Shown here: piece by piece, positions 39,961 to 49,900 of the stretch
Layout of the letters: each line of letters begins with the position of its first letter
How positions within the stretch are numbered: the stretch's first letter is position 1
DNA from: Gammaproteobacteria bacterium
GTDB taxonomy: Bacteria; Pseudomonadota; Gammaproteobacteria; Steroidobacterales; GCA-2729495
Assembly (NCBI GenBank): GCA_030583605.1
Contig: CP129466.1
Location: forward strand, 1,433,001-1,497,000
Reading direction: 5' to 3'
Length of the DNA: 64,000 nt
Notes under the pieces: model-generated
Told to the model about the DNA's origin: nothing
Databases searched by the model: none
The model's input: the letters and a program-made list of their open reading frames with translations, nothing else
Made by a program: the position numbers and the translations under genes

Positions 39961-40710
39961 TACTTGCCGCCGCGGCACGCGGCGTTGGCGTCGATGGCGC
40001 TTCCTGCGGGAAGGCGATCCATCGGGTGAGCCCTTGCCCCAAGGCTCTGGGTGCGCCGATTGGCGCCATGGCTGACATGGCCCGCGCGGAGCGGGCGGGT
40101 GCGGACCGCGTTGCACGGTCCGAGGTCTTGACGCGCCAGGGAGGCCGTCACGCGGGGTCGTCACTTGCGACAGCCCCGGCAATCCACTCGTGCGCTGGGG
40201 CAGCGTGCGCGTCGTCACTACTGGCTGGCGCCGCGTAGTGACGACGCGGCTGGCGCAGCGGTGCTGGGGCAGGGCGCGGCCGAAGCTGCAGCAGAGGCTG
40301 ATCGGTCGACTCCGCTACGGTCTCGCAAGATCGGCTGCGGCAGTACAGGCGCCTCGTCGCCGAAGCGTGACGCGTATCTCCAGGCCTTCTGGGCCGCCGG
40401 GTTTCAGGAGATGAGGCCGGCGTATGCGCCCACGGGTGCGGGCAGGGGGCGATGCGGTGTCGGGCATCAACCGGGCTGACTCAGCCAGCGTGAACCAGAT
40501 CGATGCTGCGCCAGCGACGTTCCGAGCGCAACCGCAGTGAGCTGGGGCTGGGTCACCGTCGCGGTGAATGCCGGCCACCTTGTCCGCACTGCTGACGACG
40601 GGCCGATTCGCTCGACAAAGTCGGCTTACCCACCGCCGCGCGAGTCTTGCGTTAGAGGCGCCGATCGCGCGGCCGTGGATAAGCCTCGTCGTTCCGAGTG
40701 CGGAATGCAG
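39961..40710. other. Structured non-coding region, candidate origin
   Basis: No convincing gene occurs in these 750 bases. Inverted repeats cluster at 40028-40047 (GAGCCCTTG/CAAGGCTC), 40061-40068 (TGGCGCCA), 40080-40096 (GCCCGC/GCGGGC), 40102-40122 (CGGACCG/CGGTCCG) and 40209-40247 (a perfect 13-bp stem, GCGTCGTCACTAC with GTAGTGACGACGC, 13-base loop). GTCGTCACT also occurs near 40158. Such density is typical of oriT or replication origins; neither is proven. Confidence 0.5.
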
Positions 40711-41499
40711 CTATGGGCCGGGTGGCGAAACGCGCCTGACGATCTTGCCAAGGTACAGATCGGCAGGTTTGTCAAACAGCGGATCGCCCGGCACGCGGAT
40801 GGGACCCACGAGCGACCCGACGGCGAGTCCGCGCAGTGCGCCAGCCGTGAGCCTCGTGACGAAGAGGTCGAGGTCCTGAGCATTCCCCTGGAGCTTGCGA
40901 GCTGAAGTTTGGCTCGTGTGGAACTCATGAATGACGAGTACCGCACGCGGCGCCTCAAGCTGTCGCGCCCAGGCAAGACTGCCGGCGACTGCCGTCAATG
41001 ACTGGTATCGCAGCAACCGAAGCGCAGGCAACCCTCGCCGGGGAGGAGGCAGCAGGGATGTCGCGAGATCACGCACCCGGTCAATGCCACCGCCGCGCCC
41101 GCGCTCGAGAATGCGATCGAGCGCATCTGCGAGGGTGTCAGGGACCAGTTGATCAAATGGCTCGTCGGCCTTCGCCTCGATGGTCAGGGCGAGTGGCGCG
41201 CTGCCTGAAACCGCCCGTACCGCTAAGTCCGCATTGCGTACTTCGCCGACGCGCCTATCGAATGCAAGTCGCGCCTCGGGCTCACCGTTCTCCAGCACTG
41301 CGGACTGCGTATCCGGGTGTGATGAGAGCAATGCCACAAGTTCATCTGGTACTGAAACAGAACCGGACTCGACCCACGCCCGGGCGAACTCCTTCGCACT
41401 GCGGCCGTCCCGCCATTGGTCGGCACCGCCCTTCGGTGGCGCGTAGCGAAACCAATCTTCGACGGACTGAATGAGTTGGCCGTTCTTTGTGATGCGCAC
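40711..41499 (-). CDS. PD-(D/E)xK-like nuclease protein, uncharacterised
   Basis: This 262-residue protein has EVRNADLAVRAV followed by LALTIEAKADEPFDQL, an Asp plus Glu-x-Lys arrangement characteristic of PD-(D/E)xK nucleases, and a C-terminal helical part with AVLVIHEFHTSQTS. It reminds me of the DUF6946 group, but I am not certain. It lies six bases downstream of an HhH protein gene on the same strand, and both diverge from the WYL regulator, so they may be a two-gene defence module. Confidence 0.6.
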   Translation of the reverse strand: MRITKNGQLIQSVEDWFRYAPPKGGADQWRDGRSAKEFARAWVESGSVSVPDELVALLSSHPDTQSAVLENGEPEARLAFDRRVGEVRNADLAVRAVSGSAPLALTIEAKADEPFDQLVPDTLADALDRILERGRGGGIDRVRDLATSLLPPPRRGLPALRLLRYQSLTAVAGSLAWARQLEAPRAVLVIHEFHTSQTSARKLQGNAQDLDLFVTRLTAGALRGLAVGSLVGPIRVPGDPLFDKPADLYLGKIVRRVSPPGP

Positions 41500-41505
41500 G
41501 GGCGT

Positions 41506-42258
41506 TCAGAAGATCACGTTGTCATCGGTCCACGCCACCGAATCTCGCGACGCGAACACCGCCGCATCGAAGATACAGGGCAGTACACCGCTGCGCTCGC
41601 AGAGAGCTTGAATGCCATCCGAGATGAAGCGGTAGTAGTTGTCGTCCCCCAGCGCTGTTGCCGTCAGGCGCACTGGGAACCCGAACTCGTTCAGCCAGTC
41701 GGTCAGCCGACTATCGATCGGGATCTCGTAGCGGGTCAGTCCCAAGGACTGCAACAGGTTGCGAGACTGCTTCGGTCCGAAGCCGAGGAAGTGGTCCTGA
41801 ATGTGCCGCGCCACCTCGATCTCGACATCCCTTGGCACCAACTGCGTCAGCCGATTGCACTGGGCGAGCGTGTCGGTCCACAAGCCACCTTCGAGAAGCT
41901 CCAGGTTCTGGGCGAGCTCGTTCGCGATTTTGTCGGCGAACCGGATTCCTCCCGCTTTCCTGAGGACCTTCGCGATCAGGATGCCGGCATCGCGTGCCTG
42001 GTGGACGACCGCGTACGTCACAGGGAACGGATTCAAGCGGATGAACCGTGCCACATGGCTCTCGGGTCCGGACTTCTGCCGGGTGGTCAACCGCATGGAG
42101 ACCATGGCTCGCCAAAAGCGCTCCTTGGTGACGCCCGGCTTCGTCTCCGCGAGATTGCGCTGCTGACGTGCGCGGATCAGCGCACTGCCCGCGTGACCGG
42201 CGACCAGCGCCTTGACGCGAACAACATCCTTGTTGCCGATCTGCCAGTGCAGCTTCAT
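41506..42258 (-). CDS. HhH (glycosylase-like) protein, uncharacterised
   Basis: The C-terminal half reads DHFLGFGPKQSRNLLQSLGL and then IPIDSRLTDWLNEFGFPV, an HhH-GPD-like arrangement with a conserved Asp after the hairpin, as in EndoIII/MutY-type DNA glycosylases. The N-terminal half is mostly helical (FWRAMVSMRLTTRQKSGPES). No Fe-S cluster cysteines are seen. The frame extends to 42381 or further, which would overlap the WYL gene start; ATG 42258 leaves a 121-base divergent promoter region and is preferred, with low certainty. It pairs with the PD-(D/E)xK-like gene downstream. Confidence 0.55.
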   Translation of the reverse strand: MKLHWQIGNKDVVRVKALVAGHAGSALIRARQQRNLAETKPGVTKERFWRAMVSMRLTTRQKSGPESHVARFIRLNPFPVTYAVVHQARDAGILIAKVLRKAGGIRFADKIANELAQNLELLEGGLWTDTLAQCNRLTQLVPRDVEIEVARHIQDHFLGFGPKQSRNLLQSLGLTRYEIPIDSRLTDWLNEFGFPVRLTATALGDDNYYRFISDGIQALCERSGVLPCIFDAAVFASRDSVAWTDDNVIF

Positions 42259-42379
42259 CTGATGGGATCGCGGCAGAAGTGCGTCGTCGAGGGTGGCCTG
42301 TAGCCTCAATCTATCAGAATTGTTATCATGAAGATACGGTTGGAGGAACTTGTGCCGATAGAGCGGGCGCTGTGTGTTC
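42259..42379. promoter_or_regulatory. Divergent promoter region between HhH gene and WYL regulator
   Basis: The middle part is relatively AT-rich (AATCTATCAGAATTGTTATC, ATGAAGATAC) in contrast to its flanks. It is the only plausible promoter space for both the minus-strand pair and the WYL-DUF499 operon and is the expected binding site for the WYL regulator. Confidence 0.45.
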
Positions 42380-43303
42380 ATGACTAGGTCGAACTCGGTG
42401 CGAGCGATGCTCAAGGGCGTGCCTCCTTCCCAGGTGGAGCGGCTGTCGTACATCGAAGCGCGCCTGTTCTTTCTGGGGGAGTTGCGGCGGGCGGATGTCG
42501 CGAAGCGGTTTTCTGGGGCGTCGATCCAGGCGAGTCGCGACTTGGCGCTCTACAAGGAGTTGGCTCCGGAGAACTTGGTCTACGACTTTCAGGCGAAGAC
42601 GTACCTGCCGGGAGAGAAGTTCAGGCTGATATTCAGCCGGACTCCTGAACGGGTGCTGTACTGGTTGAAGTCCGGGCTGGGCGACGGTTTGCCGCATCCG
42701 CAGGGTCTGTCGACCGAGACAGTCGAAAGTCTCAGCCTGCCGAAGCTAGCTGAGTTAGCAGTGGTGACGCGGGCGATCTATCGCCAGCAGGTTCTGGAGG
42801 TGACGTACGTGTCGTTGAGCAGCGGAAAAACGGAGCGGCAGATCGTGCCCCACGCGTTGGTCGACAACGGCCAGCGTTGGCACGTTCGCGCCTACGACCG
42901 TGCAAACGCGCGCTTCGCCGATTTCGTGATCACCCGGATATCCAAGGCCACGGTGCTGGATGGGGGTGATCCGGCCGACCATGAGCGCGCGGAAGCGGAC
43001 GAGCAATGGAATCACACCGTGGATCTGAAGCTGGTTCCACACCCTAAGCTCGCGCACAAGAGCGCTATCGAGGCTGACTACGGGATGCGCTCCGGAGCGC
43101 TCCTGGTCACGTGTCGGGCGGCCGTGGCGGGTTACGCGCTGCGCCGATGGGGGGTCGACTGTTCGCCAGGACACAACCTGAGTGCAGCGGCGTTCCAGCT
43201 CGCACTCGCAAACCACGAGGTTCTGTCATCGATAGACAGTTCGGCTCTGGCACCGGGTTGGGCGGCCAGTGTCGAGAAACGAGTAGGTCAATCTGAGGAA
43301 TAA
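42380..43303 (+). CDS. WYL-domain transcriptional regulator (BrxR/CapW-like)
   Basis: The N-terminal winged helix (YIEARLFFLGELRRADVAKR, GASIQASRDLALYKELAP) is followed by a WYL domain (LEVTYVSLSSGKTERQIVPHAL, WHVRAYDRANARFADFV) and a C-terminal WCX-like part. Regulators of this build repress phage-defence operons and may sense nucleic acids. It lies three bases before the DUF499 ATPase gene and so is the likely autoregulator of the operon. GTG 42374 is an alternative start. Confidence 0.85.
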   Translation: MTRSNSVRAMLKGVPPSQVERLSYIEARLFFLGELRRADVAKRFSGASIQASRDLALYKELAPENLVYDFQAKTYLPGEKFRLIFSRTPERVLYWLKSGLGDGLPHPQGLSTETVESLSLPKLAELAVVTRAIYRQQVLEVTYVSLSSGKTERQIVPHALVDNGQRWHVRAYDRANARFADFVITRISKATVLDGGDPADHERAEADEQWNHTVDLKLVPHPKLAHKSAIEADYGMRSGALLVTCRAAVAGYALRRWGVDCSPGHNLSAAAFQLALANHEVLSSIDSSALAPGWAASVEKRVGQSEE

Positions 43304-43306
43304 CGA

Positions 43307-46300
43307 ATGAAGACCGTCCGCGACGCCTGCCAGCTGCAGCCAAATGCACTTTCGATCAAGCTCAGCGATCAGATAGAACAGCTTGACGAGATCATTTCGG
43401 CCGAGGGTGACGGATCGGCGTTCTTCGAGAAGACCCACATCACCCAGGGCATGAAGGACCTGATCTCGGAAGGCATTGCGCGCCTGGCAGGCGCCTCTTC
43501 TCAGGCTGTCTTTCATCTGAAGCAGGCGATGGGTGGTGGGAAAACCCACCTGCTCGTGGGTTTCGGCCTCCTGGCGAAGCACCCCTCACTTCGAGCAAAG
43601 CACTGCGCAGGCATCTCTCACGCAGATGCCTTCAAGACCGCGGCCATTGCAGCGTTCAACGGCCGGAACAACCCCGACCACTTCTTTTGGGGCGAGATCG
43701 CAAATCAGCTCGGGAAGGGGGACCAGTTCCGCAGTTTCTGGACGGGCGGGCCGAAGGCGCCGGACGAGAAAGACTGGTTGAACCTCTTCGAAGGCGAGAA
43801 CCCGGTTCTGGTTCTGCTTGACGAGATGCCGCCGTACTTCCACTACCTCGACACCCAGAAGGTCGGCAACGGCACGGTCGCCGACATTGCCACGCGCGCA
43901 TTCGCCAATTTGCTCACTGCATCTGGCAAGAAGAAAAACGTGTGCATCGTGGTGTCCGATCTTGCGGCCGCGTATGACACGGGTGGAAGGCTCATCAACA
44001 AAGCCCTACAGGATGCACGCGCCGAACTCGGCCGTCAGGAACGCAACATCACTCCCGTGGATCTTGCGGCGAACGAGATCTACGACATTCTGCGCAAGCG
44101 GCTGTTCAAGGCACTGCCCGACAAGAACGAGATCGAGGATATCGCCGACTCCTTTGGCCGCAAGCTTGAGGAAGCCGCCAAGTCCAAGACGGCCAACCGA
44201 GGGGCAGAAGCCATCGCCGACGAGATCGTCGCCACCTACCCGTTTCATCCGAGGCTCAAGAACGTCGTCGCGCTGTTCAAAGAGAACGAGCAGTTCAAGC
44301 AAACCCGAGGCCTTATCGAGTTGGTCTCCCGGCTCCTGAGATCTGTCTGGGACCGGAACGCGAATGACGTCTTCTTGATCGGTCCCCAGCACTTTGACCT
44401 CGGTATCGCGGAGGTGCGCGACAAGCTCACCGAGATCTCCGGCATGCGCGACGTAATCGCCAAGGATCTTTGGGACGCACAGCTCTCCGCGCACGCCCAG
44501 ATCATCGATCTTCAGACGGGCAAGGAGGCCGCTACCCAGGTTGGCTCCCTGCTGCTTACCGCAAGCCTGTCGACGGCAGTGAACGCAGTTAAGGGGCTCA
44601 CACGGGAAGAGATGGTGGAGTGCCTCGTATCGCCGCTGCGTGAACCATCCGATTTCTTGGCGGCGTTCGAGGAGCTGGAGAAGGCCGCTTGGTACCTGCA
44701 CCACACGCCTGAGGGTCGCTACTACTTCGACCGTCAGGAGAATCTGACGAAGCTCCTGCAAAGCCTGGCCCACGACGCACCGGAGAACCAGGTCGACGAC
44801 CTGATTCGGCACCGTCTGCGGGATATGTTCAAACCCGTGCGCAAGACCGTGTATGAGGAAGTGCTTCCGCTGCCAAAGCTTGAGGACGTCGCGGACCGCG
44901 TCCGACGCGGGCGCGTATTGCTGGTTGTAAGCCCGGACTCGAAGATTCCGCCGGAGGAGGTCCAGAAATTCTTCGACGGTCTGAGCCAGAAGAACAACCT
45001 GTGCGTTCTCACAGGCGACAAAACGGCGATGGGCAGTGTCGAGAAGGCCGCTCGCCAGCTATTCGCGTCGCAAAAGGCAGATGGCCGCATCCCCAAAGGC
45101 CATCCACAGCGCGAGGATCTTGAACGCAAACAGCAGACCTATGAGCAGGACTTCAACGCTACCGTGCTGAGCCTGTTCGACAAAGTGCTGTTTCCAATCC
45201 AGAGAACCGGTCGGCCCTCGCAACTCGCACCCAAAGCACTAGACATGACGCGCGATGCCACCAAACCGTTCAACGGCGAGGAGCAGATCGAGAGGACGCT
45301 CACGTCGAACCCGCTCAAGCTGTATCTCGATGTCGAAAGGGAGTTCGATGCCATTCGCGATAAGGCCCAGGACCTGTTGTGGCCAGAGAATCAGGACGAC
45401 GCACGCTGGTCGGACGCAGCCGACCGCTACGCGGAGCAGCCGGGCATGCCCTGGTTGCCGCCACGAGGTCTCGACACGCTGAAGACAATCGCGTGCAACC
45501 GGGGCCTTTGGGAGGATCTCGGCAATGGGTACGTCACCAAGAAACCCAAGAAGAAGCGGACATCGGCACAGATCGTCGCCGAGCCTGAGCTTGGCGATGA
45601 AGGCCGCGTCCGGCTGAAGGTCAATCCGGTCAACGCCGGTCCGGCACCTCGCATCCACTACGCCGAGGATGGTGCGGTGTCCGAGGCGAGTCCCGTACTG
45701 AAGGACAACCCATACCCGACGACTGCGTTGCGGGTGAGCTTCATGGTGTGCGATGTATCGGGACAGTACGAGACCGGCGACCCCGTCACCTGGTCCAACC
45801 AGCTCGTACTGCGCAATCGCCTCAGCGAGCAGGCGGGCAGGCGCATGGTGGAGCTCTTCGTCGCGCCGCGCGGCGATATTCGCTACACGCTAGATGGAAG
45901 TGAGCCGCGCGAGGGAACGCCCTACGCTGGGCCAGTCGACCTTGGCGATGGTGACGTGCTGCTCCGAGCGTTCGGCTCGGCAGACGGCCTTGAGGCCAAA
46001 GCCGACTTCCGCTTTCCGGCCCGTGGCAAGAAGGGCGTCCAGATCGACGAGGTCAAGCCGGCGCGACTCGTCTCGCGTACCGGACGCAAGCTGGACTCAC
46101 GAGGCACGACCTTCGAAGGGCTCAAACAGGCGGCAGACAAGACCGTGGAGTTCGAGAACGTCGCACTCACTGTGGGCCAGGGCAACAAGATAGCGAACAT
46201 CATGGTCGGCGAAGTGCGTGTCGATGCCGCTTTCATCACGGCGCTGCTGACCAAGATCTTGGAGAAGTTCGCGCCTGACACGCCGGTGACCATGACCTTC

Positions 46301-46390
46301 CGAAAAGCGCATTTCGCCTCGGGCCACGATCTGAAGGAGTTTGCAGGCAAGCTCGGTATCGCTCTTGAACAGGCGGACGTCGAGCAATGA
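43307..46390 (+). CDS. DUF499 AAA-type ATPase
   Basis: A 1027-residue ATPase with Walker A in LKQAMGGGKTHLLVG (about residues 74-81) and Walker B in NPVLVLLDEMPPYF (about 171). The protein is of the DUF499 type, distantly like BrxC/PglY ATPases of BREX. The C-terminal part includes a chitobiase-like strand region (RYTLDGSEPREGTPYAGPV) and a final helical domain. It is coupled to DUF3780 (ATGA) and followed by DUF1156 methyltransferase and a helicase, a recurrent defence-island combination. Its molecular role is unknown to me. Confidence 0.85.
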   Translation: MKTVRDACQLQPNALSIKLSDQIEQLDEIISAEGDGSAFFEKTHITQGMKDLISEGIARLAGASSQAVFHLKQAMGGGKTHLLVGFGLLAKHPSLRAKHCAGISHADAFKTAAIAAFNGRNNPDHFFWGEIANQLGKGDQFRSFWTGGPKAPDEKDWLNLFEGENPVLVLLDEMPPYFHYLDTQKVGNGTVADIATRAFANLLTASGKKKNVCIVVSDLAAAYDTGGRLINKALQDARAELGRQERNITPVDLAANEIYDILRKRLFKALPDKNEIEDIADSFGRKLEEAAKSKTANRGAEAIADEIVATYPFHPRLKNVVALFKENEQFKQTRGLIELVSRLLRSVWDRNANDVFLIGPQHFDLGIAEVRDKLTEISGMRDVIAKDLWDAQLSAHAQIIDLQTGKEAATQVGSLLLTASLSTAVNAVKGLTREEMVECLVSPLREPSDFLAAFEELEKAAWYLHHTPEGRYYFDRQENLTKLLQSLAHDAPENQVDDLIRHRLRDMFKPVRKTVYEEVLPLPKLEDVADRVRRGRVLLVVSPDSKIPPEEVQKFFDGLSQKNNLCVLTGDKTAMGSVEKAARQLFASQKADGRIPKGHPQREDLERKQQTYEQDFNATVLSLFDKVLFPIQRTGRPSQLAPKALDMTRDATKPFNGEEQIERTLTSNPLKLYLDVEREFDAIRDKAQDLLWPENQDDARWSDAADRYAEQPGMPWLPPRGLDTLKTIACNRGLWEDLGNGYVTKKPKKKRTSAQIVAEPELGDEGRVRLKVNPVNAGPAPRIHYAEDGAVSEASPVLKDNPYPTTALRVSFMVCDVSGQYETGDPVTWSNQLVLRNRLSEQAGRRMVELFVAPRGDIRYTLDGSEPREGTPYAGPVDLGDGDVLLRAFGSADGLEAKADFRFPARGKKGVQIDEVKPARLVSRTGRKLDSRGTTFEGLKQAADKTVEFENVALTVGQGNKIANIMVGEVRVDAAFITALLTKILEKFAPDTPVTMTFRKAHFASGHDLKEFAGKLGIALEQADVEQ

Positions 46391-46962
46391 GCGAAGCAGT
46401 CGCCACGGTCGACTTCGGCGCGCCAGAGAAGTTTGGCGCCCATGTTTTTCGCGTTGAGATTCCAGCGGCCCGGACCGAGCCCGTGGTGATCGTCGAGGAT
46501 TACGGCTACCGCGGCCATGAGGCCGGGATTCCGCGCGACGAGGAACGCGTGGTGTTGCCTCGCCGCGTCTGGTCCGGTATTTCTGATATTGCCCGCCGCG
46601 AGTTCAACGATCGCCTTAAGGCCGCGAAGGTCCTGACGGGCCGGTGGCATTCCGGGATGAACCTTGTGGAGCGCCTACTCGGCAAGGAGCTGTGCGTTCT
46701 TGCGTGGGCAGCGGAGACCGCGAGCGACGACCAGCTTCGCGTCATTGGCAGCAAGTGGGCCGCACTTCGGCCCGAAGAACGATGGTGGCTGTTTTCGATG
46801 ACGGTAGCTGAGGCCGGTCTGCCTGAGGACACCCAACGCGGCTGGCGTAGAGCTCTGTTTCACGCTCTGTCTGACGGGGAGAAGCCTGCGCCCGGACGCC
46901 GGCGCCGGCGCCCTGTGGAGGATGACCTCTTTCGCTTGCCGCTCTTTAAGGAGGCGGAGTGA
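46387..46962 (+). CDS. DUF3780 protein
   Basis: The 191-residue protein contains HVFRVEIPAARTEPVVIVED, PRRVWSGISDIARREFNDR and WHSGMNLVERLLGKELCVLAW, typical of DUF3780. In this family the protein is almost always found between DUF499 and DUF1156 genes. No catalytic motif is visible, so a structural or specificity role is likely. It overlaps both neighbours by ATGA/GTGA. Confidence 0.8.
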   Translation: MSEAVATVDFGAPEKFGAHVFRVEIPAARTEPVVIVEDYGYRGHEAGIPRDEERVVLPRRVWSGISDIARREFNDRLKAAKVLTGRWHSGMNLVERLLGKELCVLAWAAETASDDQLRVIGSKWAALRPEERWWLFSMTVAEAGLPEDTQRGWRRALFHALSDGEKPAPGRRRRRPVEDDLFRLPLFKEAE

Positions 46963-49900
46963 GCACGCCTGTCGTTCCGCTTTCCCTGAAGGACGCCCCC
47001 GCGCTCATCGAGCGGCTGCTGCCGGTGCAAAAGCTCTCGGTTGAGGCCTACAAAGAGCAAATGGCTGTTCACGGCAAGACCCTAACCGCATTAGGTGGTT
47101 ACTGGAAAGGCCGCAAACCACTAATCCTCAACAAAGCTTGCGTGCTTGGTTGCTTGCTACCCGCCACCGACACCCCGGCGCGTGACCTCGAGATCTTCGA
47201 AATGCTGATGGCGATGGACGACGAGTCTTTCGTCGTCCGACGGAAGCGGCGTCCAAGGCCAAAGGAAATCCTCGAGCGGCTTTCGATTGCGCGGATTACC
47301 GACTACTTCAGCGTTTTGCCAGAAGACGTGTTGCCCAGATCGGCGCCGATCGATTGGACAAAGCCTGAGTACAACGTCGTCAAGGTCTCCTGGCGCGACG
47401 ACCTGCCCGAGCGCGAACGCCGGAAACTCGAGTCCCAGATGTTGCCGCGGGTGCCTTACCGGCAGCGGGCGGAGGAAGCGAGGCGCCCAGAGGAAGTCAT
47501 TGACAGCGTCCACGACCACATCTGGGACGAGGTCAACGCACATCTCGGTACGAGTGCGAACACGTTTCCGGAATTGGTAGAGCAACTGGGCATCATGCGC
47601 TTCGGTCACCGCCCGCGCTTGGCCGACACCTTTTGCGGTTCCGGCCAGATCCCATTCGAGGCCGCTCGGCTGGGATGCGACGTTTACGCATCGGACTTGA
47701 ATCCGGTTGCGTGCATGCTCACCTGGGGGGCCTTCCACATTGTTGGAGGGTCGCCGCAGAGCCGCGAGCAGTTTGCGCGTGATCAGCAGGCGCTTGTCCA
47801 GCGCGTGAAGGCCGATATCGATCGACTCGGCGTGGAGACCGACGGCCATGGCTGGCGCGCCAAGGTGTTTCTTTACTGCGTCGAGGCGCGCTGCCCTCAG
47901 ACAGGTTGGCTTGTGCCGCTTCTGCCGACCTTGGTGATTAGCAAGCGCGAGAAGGTGATCGCGAGGCTGGTGCCGGACGCACGTCAAAAGCGCTACGACA
48001 TTGAGATCCTTCAGCAGGTCAATGCTGATGACTTCCTGTTGGCCGAAGACGGCACCGTGCGCTCAGACGGTCGCGGGCAGGAGCCCTACTTGATTCACAG
48101 GGTCGATGGTGTCGAGTACCGGACGAAAATTTCGACTCTGCGCGGCGACTACCGAAAGGAAGACGGGTCGAACGGCAATCGATTGCGTTTGTGGGAGAAG
48201 AGCGATTTCAAGCCACGCCCCGACGACATCTTTCAGGAGAGGCTCTATTGCATTCAGTGGATGCGGCCAAAGAAGAAGGGCAAGGGCGACGACTATGAGT
48301 TCAGGGGCGTCAGTGCGGACGACCTCAACCGGGAGGGCATCGTTGAGGCGTTCGTCGCGAAGCACATTGCCGATTGGCAGGCGAAGGGCTGGATTCCAGA
48401 CATGCGGATTGAGCCCGGTGACGAAACCGAGCGGCTGTATCGCGAGCGGGGCTGGACGCACTGGCACCACCTCTTCAACTCCCGTCAACTGCTGATCGCT
48501 GGACTCGTGAATCGTTACAGCGACGCGAAGTTGAAGCTGAGAATGGCTCAGATGCTCAACTCCAGTGCGCGCCTGACTCGTTGGAGCATCGGGGATGGGG
48601 AAGGTCGTAGCGGCGGGGTAAAGCAAGTCTTCGACAATCAGGCTCTGAACACGCTTCTGAACTACGGCTGCCGCGCAGCGCCTTACGCGCTCGATCTCGT
48701 GGAATCGGAGTTGAAGAGCTTCCCCTTACCAGAGCGAGAAGCCCTTCGCATTGACTGCCGATCTGCGGATCAGATCGATACAACGAACGATTTGTATGTG
48801 ACGGACCCGCCCTATGGTGACGCCGTCAAGTATGAGGAGATCCTGGAGTTCTTCATTGCCTGGCTGCGCAAGAATCCTCCTGCGGAGTTTGCGCAGTGGA
48901 TTTGGGACAGCCGCCGTGCCCTTGCGATCAAAGGTGAGGACGAGGGGTTTCGCCGCGGGATGGTCTCCGCCTATAAGCGCATGGCCGATCGCATGCCCGA
49001 TAACGGCATCCAGGTCGTCATGTTCACGCATCAGTCAGGTGCGATATGGGCTGATATGGCCAATATCGTCTGGGCCGCGGGCATGCACGTGACTGCCGCG
49101 TGGTATGTCGTCACCGAGACTGATAGTGCCCTGCGAGAAGGTAGCTATGTAAAAGGCACGGTGCTGCTCGTCTTGCGCAAGAGCCACGGCTGGCACAAGA
49201 CCACCCGCGACGATCTGGCCTGGGAGATTCAAGAGGAGGTCGAGAAGCAGGTGGCGGATCTCACGGGGCTTAACCAGCAGGCTAAGGGCCTGTATCGCGA
49301 CGAGAACGTGTTTGAGGACGCCGACATCCAGATGGCGGGGTATGCCGCGGCGCTTCGGGTGTTGACACGGTACGCGGTCATCGACGGGCGAGATATGACG
49401 GCCGAGGCGATCCGCCCACGGGTGAAGGGCGAGACCACTTTCGTCGACGGATTGATTGCGTTCGCCGTCGACACCGCCAACCGTTGTCTTGTCCCTCAGG
49501 GCGTGACCAAGGGGCGCTGGGAAAAGCTCTCCGGTGCGGAACGGTTCTACCTCAAGATGCTGGACATGGAGTCGCGTGGTTCGAAGACCTTGGATAACTA
49601 TCAGAACTTCGCCAAGGCCTTCAAGGTGCGAGATTTCAAGCCGCTGCTCGAGAGCCATAAGGCCAACGACGCCCGTCTGAAGAGTGCAGTTGAGTTTGGC
49701 CGAGCGGAGATGGGCGAGGGCTCCGAGCTACACCAGTCCACCCTGCGCGCTGTGCTGTACGGGCTAATGGAGCTTCAGAAGGACGTGGATGGCGCCGAAG
49801 TGTTGGCCCACCTGACGCTCAATGTGCCCAACTACTACAGCGACATGACGCAGCGCGAGATGGTTGTCGAGCTGGCTGACTATCTGGAGACGCGGCTCGA

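Noticed and set aside
39961..40218. Extension of the minus-strand recombinase to a start at 40218
   Set aside because: The extra residues are Pro/Arg-rich, unlike the family, and would translate through four inverted repeats; a start at 39960 or 39783 is more credible.
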